Below, piece by piece: positions 52,401 through 61,046 of a stretch of 64,000 nucleotides of DNA; position 1 is the stretch's first letter, and every line of letters starts with the position of its first letter. The translations under genes and the position numbers were made by a program. The DNA comes from Anthropogastromicrobium sp963652495 (GTDB lineage: Bacteria > Bacillota > Clostridia > Lachnospirales > Lachnospiraceae). The notes below the pieces were generated by a model. It was not told the DNA's origin. It ran no database searches and worked only from the letters and a program-made list of their open reading frames with translations. The stretch spans positions 30,408 to 94,407 of the forward strand of contig CAVJTU010000002.1 in assembly GCA_963652495.1 (NCBI GenBank), written 5' to 3'.

Positions 52401-53090
52401 ATGACAAGAACTGCAGCGTGCGAGATTCCATATGGCGTGATCGAACGTCCAACGCACAAGAATACCAGCTGGCAGCGTGCGCAGTTCGAGGTATGCGCAC
52501 ATCGCTTTGTCGATCTGTCGGAGCCGGGTTACGGTGTGGCACTGTTAAACGATGGCCGCTATGGTTATTCCATCGAGGACAGTTCGCTTGGCTTAACGCT
52601 TTTAACTTCCGGCATCTTCCCATTCCCGGATGCAGATAAGGGTATGCATGAGGTGACCTATGCGATTATGCCGCATATGGGCGACTGGAGAAGTGCAAAG
52701 GTTGTACAGGAAGCAGGTCTGTTAAATGAAAAGCCGATTCTTTCTGCTTTAAAACCATCTGCCATACTTACATCTGCAAGAACATCAGAAGCAAGATCTA
52801 CAACATTAGAAGTATCTTCCACCGAATCCTACTCCATGTGTGAAGTATCAGCACCAAATGTCATTGTGACTTCTGTGAAGCGATCGGAAGATGAAACAGG
52901 CCTTATCGTGCGCATGTATGAGTCAAGCGGTATCCGTACCAATGTGACATGGGATTTGTCCGGTTTAAAGCCGCAGCACATATGGGAATGTGATCTGATG
53001 GAAAAGCAGGAAAAAATGACAGATTTTGATGGACAAAAAGCAGATTTTGAAATCAAACCGTTTGAGATCAAAACATTTTTGCTGGTTTAA
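49467..53090 (+). CDS. GH38 alpha-mannosidase with Asn-rich insertions
   Basis: 1207 residues from ATG 49467 (GGGAGG upstream). The catalytic barrel begins with GHTHIDVAWKWP (near 302-313) and contains the nucleophile Asp in WLPDAFGFLG (near 419). A helical bundle and beta-sandwich domains follow, as in GH38. Three in-frame low-complexity segments are added, rich in Asn, Asp and Thr: about residues 38-85, 620-645 and 810-835. They lie between domains and are not seen in typical members. It should release alpha-mannose from N-glycan-type fragments in the cytoplasm. Confidence 0.92.
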   Translation: MRPLDYLNRVEAYVNRLNSERRSTLEVISQVRFLDLMADDTDKNAVNKNVIDNSNKNAVNRNHSNDSDNGNNISAATDSDEDENKKYGVAPNLDASHTRGYAKRSRVFEDCKDWPVFDCSDTWGGPDYHAIFAFSVTLTEAMAGRMVGFSLDTGADDIWNTDNPQIMVYVNGVLTCAMDLNHHEVILSDSAKPGEVYDIRLYAYVNSSGKSNFLYIKVFEKESEAEALYYDMKFPLEAAKQMRPEEEKRRKLLELLNQAGDLLDLRVKGSDEYRASLTAASAWLKENLYEKKWEMDGPTVYALGHTHIDVAWKWPLRQTREKAVRSFSTVLYLMKRYPEYRFFLSQPQLYEYVKEEAPEIFEQVKERVKEGRWEADGAMWLESDSNLTSGESLIRQILYGKKFFKEELGIDNQEILWLPDAFGFLGALPQIMKRSGIRYFLTTKMGWNDADQQPDDTFLWEGIDGSRVTGLYITTKNYETYPERFEKPVREVTYNGRQNASQTMGTWQNYRNKELNDAVLTIYGYGDGGGGPTEGMLEESRRLAYGILGVPKVKLSGLKEYLQVLDKNLQNKKLNTWYGDLYLEYHRGTFSSIAENKKNNRACENKNQQAEWLAALSWWMSKKNKNSNENTNANTNESVTANTYTYPKETLDKAWKLLLLNQFHDILPGSAIGEVYEQSDIDYAKIKAMDEEIIRQALTELSKLTEVPEESDTSDASETSAANNGITAWNPLGFAAEQVIALDAQAQKDCGIDAIVSDGNSDKNDSCFTNVHSTQRMKDGTLLLTAALPAKGSLRLTKKNTSEQITNDAQVTKNGQTADNAQNTNTEATTSEQTKSQFLTKFVLRGAKTLETPWYVVSWDELGQITSLYDKEAKREVLEKGTVGNELVVYEDIPKEYDAWNVESYYARKHWKMTAVQPCHLTESGDVCAVLHTVLSYQSSTIEQDIVFFAHTRRIDFKTKMDWREEQQLVKAEFHFDVMTRTAACEIPYGVIERPTHKNTSWQRAQFEVCAHRFVDLSEPGYGVALLNDGRYGYSIEDSSLGLTLLTSGIFPFPDADKGMHEVTYAIMPHMGDWRSAKVVQEAGLLNEKPILSALKPSAILTSARTSEARSTTLEVSSTESYSMCEVSAPNVIVTSVKRSEDETGLIVRMYESSGIRTNVTWDLSGLKPQHIWECDLMEKQEKMTDFDGQKADFEIKPFEIKTFLLV

Positions 53091-53246
53091 TATAAGCAGA
53101 AAGTTCGTCAGGTTCTGTGAAAAATACCGACTGTGGGTTAAAACAATCACAAAAGGTACAACTGTACAAACGATTTTTGTGGGAAAATGTAAAAATCGTA
53201 CAAACAAAAAAGCAAAAAATGCAAGGTTTCCATGCGAAAGAGACCA

Positions 53247-53284
53247 AAAACGCATAGCGTTTTGAGCAAGTTCTTTGTTATAAT
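53247..53284 (+). promoter_or_regulatory. Promoter and operator ahead of the ABC transporter genes
   Basis: An extended -10 (TGTTATAAT, 53276-53284) lacks a good -35; in its place is a perfect 7-3-7 palindrome, AAAACGC-ATA-GCGTTTT (53247-53263). The layout fits a regulator, of LacI or AraC type, binding at the -35. Confidence 0.6.
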
Positions 53285-53351
53285 CAGCTTAACAAATTCA
53301 AAAGAAATTCGAAAGAAAATCTGAAGAAAAAATAAAAGGAGGGCCGCGGAC

Positions 53352-54290
53352 ATGGCAAACAAAAACACGCCGGGTGCAGCGAAGAAGAAGGTCAATTGGA
53401 AGACATATCTTAGAAATACCTGGCAGCTGTATGCGATGATGGTAATCCCGGTTATCTGGCTGATCTGTTTTAAGTATAAGCCGATGCTGTACATCGTTGT
53501 TGCATTCAAGAAGTACAACATTTTCAAAGGAATCTGGGAGTCACCGTGGGTAGGATTCAAATATTTCAAGGAGGCATTCGGATCGAGTGAGTTCTGGTTC
53601 TCAGTAAAGAATACGCTGATCTTAAATATCGGTGATTTGATTATCGGATTCCCATTCCCGATCTTCCTTGCACTTTTCTTAAATGAGTTGAGAAGTACCG
53701 GTGTCAGAAAGATGACACAGATCATCCTGTATCTGCCGAACTTCCTTTCATGGGTTATTATCGCAGGTATCAGTACTCAGCTGTTTTCAGCAAACGGTCT
53801 GTTAAATGGAATCCTTGGTGTATTCGGTGTACCTACCGTACCATTCTTAACAAATACCATCTGGTGGCGTGTTATTTACTGGGTAATGGGTATCTGGCAG
53901 TCAGCTGGTTATTCACTTATTATTTATCTGGCAGCCCTTATGGGAACTGACCCGTCACAGAGCGAGGCCGCTTACCTCGATGGTGCAACCAGACTTCAGC
54001 GTATCTGGTACGTAACCATTCCTCAGATTATGCCGACCATCTCCACACTGCTGATCATGCAGCTTGGTAAGGTTATCAATATCGCATTCGACCGTCCTTA
54101 CATGATGAGCAACATGCTTGTTAAGGATGCATCCAATGTACTTAGTGTATACGTATACGAAATTGGTATTGGAAAGAGCCGTTTCGACTATGCAACAGCA
54201 GTTGGTCTGTTCCAGTCTGTAATCGGTATCGCCATGGTACTTGTTTTTGATAAGATCGCTAAGAAAATGGGACAGGGAGGTGTCATGTAA
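53352..54290 (+). CDS. Sugar ABC transporter permease (LplB type)
   Basis: 312 residues with about six membrane helices and the EAA loop EAAYLDGATRLQRIWYVTIP near 205-225 that docks the ATPase. Family: binding-protein-dependent transport, MalF/UgpA-like, LplB branch, which handles oligosaccharides in Firmicutes. GGAGG upstream. Its stop overlaps the next ATG by one base. No ATPase gene is present in the window, so a shared MsmX-type ATPase is likely. Confidence 0.92.
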   Translation: MANKNTPGAAKKKVNWKTYLRNTWQLYAMMVIPVIWLICFKYKPMLYIVVAFKKYNIFKGIWESPWVGFKYFKEAFGSSEFWFSVKNTLILNIGDLIIGFPFPIFLALFLNELRSTGVRKMTQIILYLPNFLSWVIIAGISTQLFSANGLLNGILGVFGVPTVPFLTNTIWWRVIYWVMGIWQSAGYSLIIYLAALMGTDPSQSEAAYLDGATRLQRIWYVTIPQIMPTISTLLIMQLGKVINIAFDRPYMMSNMLVKDASNVLSVYVYEIGIGKSRFDYATAVGLFQSVIGIAMVLVFDKIAKKMGQGGVM

Positions 54291-55156
54291 TGGGCGGATT
54301 AAAAACAAAAGAAGATCGCCGTTTCCAGATATTCTGGGTTATCTTTTTTATCGTGATCAGTGTGATTGCCATCGTCCCGGTACTTCGTGTCATCTCAATG
54401 TCATTTTCGAGCCGTGATGCAATCAACAAAGGAGAAGTATTCATCATCCCGATCGGACTGAATGTGGATGCATATGCCAGAGCATTAAAGAGCGGTACAT
54501 TCATAAGTTCCTTCGGTTACTCCATCGTATTGATGGTGGTTGTAACAGCAGTCGATATGGTTATGACGATTCTTCTTGCATACCCGCTTTCCAGAAAGGG
54601 ATTAAAGGGTACAAAGATTGTCAACCTGTTCTGTGTTATTACTATGTATTTAAACCTTGGTACCATTCCGAACTACTTAAATATCAAGTCCTTCGACATG
54701 ATTGATACCATCTGGGCATTGATTATCCCGGGCGCACTTAGTGTCTACAACATGATCATCATGCGTACCGCATTTGCCAGTATCGATGATTCTTTGTATG
54801 AGGCAGCTCGTATCGATGGATGCGGTGAGTTCAAGATCATGTATCGTATCGCAATTCCGCTTTGCGTGCCGACAATCGCAACGCTTTGCCTGTTCTACGC
54901 AGTAGGTCGTTGGAATGGTATCGACGATCAGCTGTACTATGTACAGAAGACCAGCCTTCATACTGTTCAGATGGCATTAAAGCAGATGATCGAGGCTGTA
55001 AATGTCAGCACAGAGGAGAGTGGTAAGACAGAGCTTGTCGCAGAGAATATCAAGGCAGCAAGTATTACATTGTCCATGACACCAATGCTTGTTGTATATC
55101 CGTTCATTCAGAAGTTCTTCACTCAGGGCATCATGCTGGGTGCAGTAAAGGGCTGA
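54290..55156 (+). CDS. Sugar ABC transporter permease (YtcP/LplC type)
   Basis: 288 residues, six predicted membrane helices, EAA loop YEAARIDGCGEFKIMYRIAIP near 170-190. It pairs with the permease upstream through a TAATG junction. The C-terminal FFTQGIMLGAVKG ending is characteristic of this branch. Confidence 0.92.
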   Translation: MGGLKTKEDRRFQIFWVIFFIVISVIAIVPVLRVISMSFSSRDAINKGEVFIIPIGLNVDAYARALKSGTFISSFGYSIVLMVVVTAVDMVMTILLAYPLSRKGLKGTKIVNLFCVITMYLNLGTIPNYLNIKSFDMIDTIWALIIPGALSVYNMIIMRTAFASIDDSLYEAARIDGCGEFKIMYRIAIPLCVPTIATLCLFYAVGRWNGIDDQLYYVQKTSLHTVQMALKQMIEAVNVSTEESGKTELVAENIKAASITLSMTPMLVVYPFIQKFFTQGIMLGAVKG

Positions 55157-55245
55157 TCGGTAGTATATTTTGAGTATGTCTGTTCTGTCCGGTTTTGCCG
55201 GACAGACAGTGCATCATAGAAAAAATCTTAAGGAGGAGTTTTTCA

Positions 55246-56775
55246 ATGAGAAAGATGAGAAAATCAGCTGCAGCAATTATGACCGCAGCAATGGCAGTAA
55301 CCAGTTTCGGTATTATGCCGGCAATGGCAGATGAGACCACAACTATCCGTGTTATGCTGTGGGATCGTGGTGATGCTCCGCAGGGTATGACCATCGAGGA
55401 AAACAAGATGAGCGAGTGGATCAACGAGCAGGTTAAGGATCTGGGTATTCAGGTTGAGTTCGTAGCTGTTCCAAGATCTACCAGCAACGATGTATTAAAT
55501 ACCATGATGACTGGCGGAAATGCACCGGATATTCTGTTTACTTATGATCAGAGCATCTTCTTAAACTATGCAAGCCTTGGCGGTCTGGCTGATCTGACAG
55601 AGGCTTATGAGACCCTCGGAACCAACATTCAGGAGTACTGTGGTGAGGTTCAGAACATGGGTCTGTATGAGGGCTCTCAGTATGCACTTCTTTCCAAGAG
55701 AGGAACTGAGAATCCGCGTCACACCGCTTACATCCGTAAGGACATTCTGGATGAGTTAGGTCTTGAGGTTCCGACCACAAAGGAAGAGCTGATCGAGGAT
55801 CTGTATAAGATTCATGAAGCATATCCGGATATGATTCCGTGGGGCATGAGCGGACGTCAGGATACAGAGAAGGGATACTTAAACTTCGTTGGTTCCTACG
55901 TAACATTCGAGGATGATAAGGATGCTTATACCTACAGCGAGAACTATGCAGTTGTTCATGATGGCGCATTAGACGGTATCAAGGAACTGAATACTCTGTA
56001 CAACGATGGTATTATTTCTCAGGATTTTGCTACTGATACAGATGAGTCTGTATATAAGGCAAATATCGCAGCAGGTAAGGTTGCATTCTTCTTAGATGAT
56101 AATACAACTCAGTGGGATAACATCCACATCCTGAACAATGACCTTGGTAAGTCCACATTCGTTCCGGTTGAGTGCTTCACTCAGGAGGATGGAGAAGTTC
56201 GTAACGTATACGAGCAGATGTATGGTATGTGGATCATGATTCCGGCAGCAAGCGAGGACAAGGTTGATGCTTGTATGACATACCTGAATTGGTTAGCAGA
56301 TCCGACAAATGCTGAGAACGTAGCTTATACACCAGAGCATGAAGTTAGTGAGAATGGTGTTCCGGTTGCATTTACAGGTGATGAGTTAAGTTCCATGGGC
56401 TACAAGACTACTCTTGATGACTATAACATCGTAAACAAGCACTTCGCATTCATGGATGATGAGGCTGGTATTGTTGAGAATGCTATGGGTAAGGATCCAA
56501 TCGACTCCCAGGAGTGGTATGAGAACTTCTATGAGACTGTCGCAATCGGCAAGTATCGTTATCCGGTATTCTCCACCAACCCAGAGGCAGAGAATGAGTA
56601 TGGTACTCAGATCCGTACTGACCTGATCGAGTATGTTTACAGACTGACCAGCTGCAAGCCAGAGGAGTTCGATTCCTTACAGGAGCAGTTGATGAGCGAT
56701 ATGAAGAACGCAGGTCTGGATGACATCATCGAGCAGAGAGCAGCTATGTATGATGAGCAGTCTGCGGCTGAATAA
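55246..56775 (+). CDS. Extracellular sugar-binding protein of the ABC transporter
   Basis: 509 residues from ATG 55246, 10 bases after AAGGAGG. The signal peptide (MRKMRKSAAAIMTAAM..., cut about AMA-DE) has no lipobox Cys, which is odd for a Gram-positive binding protein, so its attachment is unclear. The mature part begins TTIRVMLWDRG and follows the LplA/YtcQ family pattern. It should bring oligosaccharides to the two permeases. A strong terminator follows. Confidence 0.9.
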   Translation: MRKMRKSAAAIMTAAMAVTSFGIMPAMADETTTIRVMLWDRGDAPQGMTIEENKMSEWINEQVKDLGIQVEFVAVPRSTSNDVLNTMMTGGNAPDILFTYDQSIFLNYASLGGLADLTEAYETLGTNIQEYCGEVQNMGLYEGSQYALLSKRGTENPRHTAYIRKDILDELGLEVPTTKEELIEDLYKIHEAYPDMIPWGMSGRQDTEKGYLNFVGSYVTFEDDKDAYTYSENYAVVHDGALDGIKELNTLYNDGIISQDFATDTDESVYKANIAAGKVAFFLDDNTTQWDNIHILNNDLGKSTFVPVECFTQEDGEVRNVYEQMYGMWIMIPAASEDKVDACMTYLNWLADPTNAENVAYTPEHEVSENGVPVAFTGDELSSMGYKTTLDDYNIVNKHFAFMDDEAGIVENAMGKDPIDSQEWYENFYETVAIGKYRYPVFSTNPEAENEYGTQIRTDLIEYVYRLTSCKPEEFDSLQEQLMSDMKNAGLDDIIEQRAAMYDEQSAAE

Positions 56776-56815
56776 GAAACAGCAAAGCAAAAAATAGTAT
56801 GAGTTTATAAAAGAA

Positions 56816-56847
56816 AGCGGGAGCTTACACGGCTCTCGCTTTTTTTA
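56816..56847 (+). terminator. Terminator of the transporter operon
   Basis: AGCGGGAGC with GCTCTCGCT (one mismatch), then seven T. A relative of the 23608 hairpin follows at about 56857-56899. Confidence 0.85.
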
Positions 56848-56968
56848 AACGAATCAGGTAAGTCCCCTGCTTCAATTGCGAAAAGCAATAAGCAGGACAA
56901 CAGTCCCTTAACGATTTTTTTGTACAGGATGCAGCTTTACAAATGGAAACAGTAAAAGGAGTGACAAC

Positions 56969-57748
56969 ATGATAGCAGTAATAAGTGATGTGCATTTTCC
57001 ATCCGATAAGGAAAGACAAAAAAGTATTCAATCGGGATTGAGAAATATGCCGGATATCCATGCACTTTTTATCTGCGGTGATTTTACAGATAATAGGAAC
57101 GATACAAAAGAGGGCGAAGCAATGCATCTGCCTGACTATATGAGAGATTTGCCGTATCCTGTGTTCTTTATCGATGGAAATCATGAGGATTATAATGTGC
57201 TGAAATGTCTGCCTGAGATTGATGAGGCGGAAAGGGAAGTACTTTTAAAAAAGCATGGATGCAATGTGGAAAGAACTAATACGAGAAAAGCAGCAGATGG
57301 CATTTATTATCTGAAAAGAGGAAGTGTCTGCACGGCTGACGGCTTTTCGATTCTTGCAATCGGTGCAAGCACGACAGGACCGGGCTATAAGAAAAATCAC
57401 CCGGATATCTGGCAGCCGGATGAGGATCTTACGCCAGAGGACGAAGAACGAATTTCAGACTCTATTTCAAAGAACAACAATACATTTGATCTTGTTATGA
57501 CACATACGGTTCCGGAGCGTATGGTAAGGGCGTGGTTTCCGGAGAAAGACCTTTCTGTTACAAATGATATTTTGTGCCGCGTATGGAAAAAAATATCATA
57601 CCGCTACTGGATGTTTGGTCATTTTCATCAGGATATTGATTATCCTGAGAAATTTCATTGCCTGTACCGCGATATCATTTTGTTTGAAAAGCAAGGTGAC
57701 AGCGGCATACGCATGGAGAGAGTGCGGATGAATGCGGCATTCGCATAA
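56969..57748 (+). CDS. Calcineurin-like metallophosphoesterase
   Basis: 259 residues. Metal motifs in order: SDVHFP (near 6), GDFTDNR (near 38), GNHEDY (near 72), THTV (near 178) and GHFHQD (near 214), the full set for a two-metal phosphoesterase. No signal peptide. AGGAGTG lies before the ATG. It sits 33 bases before a PHP gene, so two phosphate-ester enzymes are paired. Substrate unknown. Confidence 0.88.
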   Translation: MIAVISDVHFPSDKERQKSIQSGLRNMPDIHALFICGDFTDNRNDTKEGEAMHLPDYMRDLPYPVFFIDGNHEDYNVLKCLPEIDEAEREVLLKKHGCNVERTNTRKAADGIYYLKRGSVCTADGFSILAIGASTTGPGYKKNHPDIWQPDEDLTPEDEERISDSISKNNNTFDLVMTHTVPERMVRAWFPEKDLSVTNDILCRVWKKISYRYWMFGHFHQDIDYPEKFHCLYRDIILFEKQGDSGIRMERVRMNAAFA

Positions 57749-57781
57749 GAACGCATCTGATGCAGAAAGGAAAGGATTTCT

Positions 57782-58519
57782 ATGAGAAATTATGAGATAA
57801 AAACAGACCTTCATACACATACGATCGCAAGTACGCACGCCTACAGCACGTTGGAGGAAAATTGCCGCAGCGCATTTGAAAACGGGCTGGAGGGCATCAA
57901 TATGAGCGATCACGGCCCGGCAGAGCCGGACGCACCATATGAGGGTCATTTTTCAAATATGAGGATATTGCCTGAGTATATTCACGGAATCAGAGTATGG
58001 AAGGGTGCGGAGGTCAATATTCTGGACTATGAAGGTCATATTGATCTGTCAGAGCATACGCTTGGAAGGCTGGAGTGCATAGTAGCATCCTGCCATTCCC
58101 ATACATTTACGGCAGGTACAGTCGAACAGCATACAAATGCTTATCTAAACGTACTGAAGAATCCAAAGGTACATATTTTAGGACACACAGGAACGGCAGA
58201 ATATCCATATGATCATGACACCGTCATCAAGGAGGCGGCACGCCTTGGGAAAGCCATCGAGTTAAACGAGGCAACTTTCAATGTACGACCATCCTCTGTT
58301 GCAAATTGTCGTGATATCATAGCAAAATGCAAGAAATACAATGCCTATATCAGCGTGGATTCCGATGCACATTTCAGCACATACGTCGGTATATACAACC
58401 ATGCAAGAAAGTTCCTTGAGGAACTGGACTTTCCGCAGGAGCTTATCATAAACAGAAATGCCAAAACAGTAGAGGCGTGGCTGAGAGGGCTGGCGGTGAG
58501 AACGGAAGGCTCATTTTAA
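57782..58519 (+). CDS. PHP-family phosphatase (YcdX-like)
   Basis: 245 residues with all PHP metal motifs: DLHTHTIAS (near 9), MSDHG (near 41), KGAEVNI with the Glu (near 78), ASCHSHTF (near 101) and SVDSDAHF (near 196). The short, single-domain form resembles YcdX. It probably removes phosphate from a small molecule. The end overlaps the convergent AraC gene by 9 bases. Confidence 0.9.
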   Translation: MRNYEIKTDLHTHTIASTHAYSTLEENCRSAFENGLEGINMSDHGPAEPDAPYEGHFSNMRILPEYIHGIRVWKGAEVNILDYEGHIDLSEHTLGRLECIVASCHSHTFTAGTVEQHTNAYLNVLKNPKVHILGHTGTAEYPYDHDTVIKEAARLGKAIELNEATFNVRPSSVANCRDIIAKCKKYNAYISVDSDAHFSTYVGIYNHARKFLEELDFPQELIINRNAKTVEAWLRGLAVRTEGSF

Positions 58520-59440
58520 CTCCAGATTCGACTGCTGGCTGGTGAGCGTAGTTGAGTTCGAGCGCATTGCCGATGGTGACTGACCATATGTCTGCCGGAA
58601 GATTCGGTTAAACTGAGAGAAACTCTGAAAACCGCAGGATTGCGCGATATCAGATACCGAATGATTTGTCGATAAAAGCAAATCTCTGGCGCGTGTGATG
58701 CGCACCTGCTGGATGTAATTGATTAGGGTAAAGCCTGTCACTTTCTTAAATTGATGAGACAGGTAGCAGGAGCTTAAAAAAAAGCGTTCAGCCAGAGAGT
58801 CGAGTGACAGATCATCGTCATAGTGGCTATGGATATAATAAGCAATGCTGTAAATTTTCTGTGCGGCAGAATTGCCGGACGGCTTATTGGAATAAAGATT
58901 TTTGCTCTGATTATACTTTAGGGCATACAGAAAATGAACAAACAGAGAGTGGATCACGAGACGCTGCTCAGGGTGAGAAAGGTAGTCGTGACTTCTCGAA
59001 AATGTATAGATTTCATCAAGAATACCCAGAACCTGTCTGCGTATTTCCTCCGGGAAACGATAGATTGGCATCTGGGTATTAAAAATGGATAAAAGAGGCA
59101 GATAATACTCTGCCATACCAAAAAGCTCCTTTGGATACCAAAAGGAGATAATAAGACGCTTGCTGGGTGCGCCGGCCGGATACTCGGTGCGGTGCAAAAC
59201 ACCAGGCGGCAGCAGCACGATGTCGCCTTCCTCAAGAGAGTATGGGATACCTTCGATAATGTGAGTGGCATTAGGAGAGAGTGGTATCATGATTTCGTGA
59301 AAACGGTGAGAGTGCTGAAAATCCATATTGATCTGCTTGTATCGCTCACCATAGTCAAAATAATAGTAAAGAGAAACATCGGAATCGTTAATGATAATGC
59401 TGTAATTTCGCTGATATTTTAGTTGAAGAGTCTGCTCCAT
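58511..59440 (-). CDS. AraC-family transcription regulator with cupin sensor domain
   Basis: 309 residues. The N-terminal cupin (about 35-110, HRFHEIMIPL and GDIVLLPPGVLHRTEYP) should bind a sugar. The C-terminal pair of helix-turn-helix motifs covers about 205-300: DSLAERFFLSSCYLSHQFKKV and VSDIAQSCGFQSFSQFNRIFR. AAGGAGG precedes the ATG. It reads away from the GH88/105 operon and is the only sugar-type regulator in the glycan region, so it is the best candidate to control it. Confidence 0.92.
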   Translation of the reverse strand: MEQTLQLKYQRNYSIIINDSDVSLYYYFDYGERYKQINMDFQHSHRFHEIMIPLSPNATHIIEGIPYSLEEGDIVLLPPGVLHRTEYPAGAPSKRLIISFWYPKELFGMAEYYLPLLSIFNTQMPIYRFPEEIRRQVLGILDEIYTFSRSHDYLSHPEQRLVIHSLFVHFLYALKYNQSKNLYSNKPSGNSAAQKIYSIAYYIHSHYDDDLSLDSLAERFFLSSCYLSHQFKKVTGFTLINYIQQVRITRARDLLLSTNHSVSDIAQSCGFQSFSQFNRIFRQTYGQSPSAMRSNSTTLTSQQSNLELK

Positions 59441-59495
59441 AAAAACCTCCTTCTCGAATATAACGGCTTTAAACAGTTATTGAAATATAGTTATC

Positions 59496-59524
59496 AGTAT
59501 ACACATTTAGAGCAAAATATGCAA
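59496..59524 (-). promoter_or_regulatory. Promoter of the AraC-family gene
   Basis: On the minus strand TTGCAT (59524-59519) and TATACT (59501-59496) with a 17-base spacer. Confidence 0.75.
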
Positions 59525-59612
59525 GGAATATTCGGAAATAAAACAAATTTTAGATAGAAATTTTAGGTGCTATTTTGTATACTGAAACCAAGGTGTAACA
59601 GTTTGTAAGAGC

Positions 59613-59701
59613 TCAGGAAAACCCGATGCCATTAGGCAGTGGATTCTCCTGAACGATGTGCTGAGGCAGAACTTCGTGCATCGTAAGGCATGCAATGCCG
59701 C
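59613..59701 (+). other. Hairpin-rich stretch in the AraC-GH88 divergent gap
   Basis: The 470-base gap holds no gene. Three hairpins follow each other: 59613-59624/59641-59652 (12 bases, two mismatches), ACGATG/CATCGT (about 59654-59685) and GGCAT/ATGCC (about 59687-59699). They lie after a weak -10 (TATACT, 59578-59583) that lacks a -35, as expected for an AraC-activated promoter. A structured leader or attenuator is possible. Confidence 0.45.
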
Positions 59702-59786
59702 TTTTATATATTCAGAGTCCTGTCAGGTGATTCGCTGTGAATGCAGCAGCTGTCATTTTGCAAAGGAAACTCTGAATGATTATCAT

Positions 59787-59859
59787 ATGATGTTGGGGTC
59801 AAAAATCCTCTTGTAAGCAAGCTTGCATCGGCTTTCTGACCTTTTGACCCTGGTATCAT
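59787..59859 (-). repeat. Copy of the ATGATACCAG...CAACATCAT repeat, inverted orientation
   Basis: Read on the minus strand it matches the first half of the copy at 29778 almost base for base and ends ACCCCAACATCAT. Confidence 0.85.
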
Positions 59860-59910
59860 ATCATATAGTGAAAATACTGTACGACAAAAATACAAAGAAG
59901 GAGTGGGAGA

Positions 59911-61011
59911 ATGGAAAATGTGACAGCAGCTCAGGTAAAAGATGCCTTGGAGCGTGTAATTGCAAGCTTTCAGACTGTGTTGTACGAGGATGATGAGCAA
60001 TTTTTAGAGAATATGAAAACAAAGAATCTGGAGGGCGATGACATTCGCAGATACCAGCATTGGGAGTGGACACAGGGTGTTGGCTTATATGGATTCTGGC
60101 GTTTGTTTGAAGCAACAAAGAAGCCGGAGTATCTGGATATCTTAAAGCGTTTCTATGAGAAGCAGATGGAGATTGGTCTTCCGGGAAAGAACATTAATAC
60201 GGTAACACCTCTTCTTGCTATGTCCTACTATGCAGAATATACGAAGAATGAGGAATATCTGGCAATCTGTGACGAATGGGCAGAGAGCATTATGCACGAC
60301 TTTGTTCGCACCAAGGAGGGCGGTTTCCAGCACAAGACATCGGATTCTATGAACAATGGTGAGTTGTGGGACGATACCTTATTTATGACCGTGCTGTTTT
60401 TAGCAAATATGGGACGTATTCGCGGCAAGAAGGAGTATGTCGAGGAGGCTCAGTATCAATTCCTTCTTCATGTAAAGTATCTGACTGACAAGAAGACTGG
60501 CATGTGGTTTCACGGCTGGACTTTCGAGGGTCATCATAACTTTGCAGAGGCACTGTGGGGCAGAGGAAACTGCTGGATTACTATGGCGATTCCGGAGTTT
60601 CTTGATATGATTGAGTGTCCGGCTGCAATCCGCCGCTTCCTTGAGGAGTCCGAGCGTGCGCAGGTAAATGCATTGGTACGTTTTCAGGATGAGTCCGGTA
60701 TGTGGCATACGTTAGTGGACGATCCGACTTCCTATGTAGAGGCAAGTGCTACATGTGGTTTCGCATATGGTATCCTGCGTGCCGTTGCTCTTGGTATTGT
60801 CGATAAGTCCTGTGCAGATGCTGCAATGAAGGCACTCGCACCAATCTTAAAGTGTGTCAACAAAGAGGGCAAGGTAGAGCAGGTTTCCTACGGTACACCG
60901 ATGGGAAGAGAAAGCAAGGATTTCTACAAGCAGATCGAGCTGATCCCTATGCCATACGGACAGGCATTGGCCATTCTGTTCTTCATGGAAGCATTGAAGC
61001 TTTGCAAATAA
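59911..61011 (+). CDS. GH88/GH105 unsaturated glucuronyl/uronyl hydrolase
   Basis: 366 residues, no signal peptide. Alpha/alpha-barrel with HWEWTQGVGLYGFW near 46-60, a catalytic Asp region in ELWDDTLFM (near 152-160) and WGRGNCWITM (near 214). It shares its fold with the gene at 285 but differs clearly in sequence, so its substrate is probably different. It hydrates the unsaturated uronic acid left by a lyase; the next gene may be that lyase. AAGGAG precedes the ATG. Confidence 0.87.
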   Translation: MENVTAAQVKDALERVIASFQTVLYEDDEQFLENMKTKNLEGDDIRRYQHWEWTQGVGLYGFWRLFEATKKPEYLDILKRFYEKQMEIGLPGKNINTVTPLLAMSYYAEYTKNEEYLAICDEWAESIMHDFVRTKEGGFQHKTSDSMNNGELWDDTLFMTVLFLANMGRIRGKKEYVEEAQYQFLLHVKYLTDKKTGMWFHGWTFEGHHNFAEALWGRGNCWITMAIPEFLDMIECPAAIRRFLEESERAQVNALVRFQDESGMWHTLVDDPTSYVEASATCGFAYGILRAVALGIVDKSCADAAMKALAPILKCVNKEGKVEQVSYGTPMGRESKDFYKQIELIPMPYGQALAILFFMEALKLCK

Positions 61012-61046
61012 GAAACAGCTGAAAATAGCTGAAGGAGTATATAATA

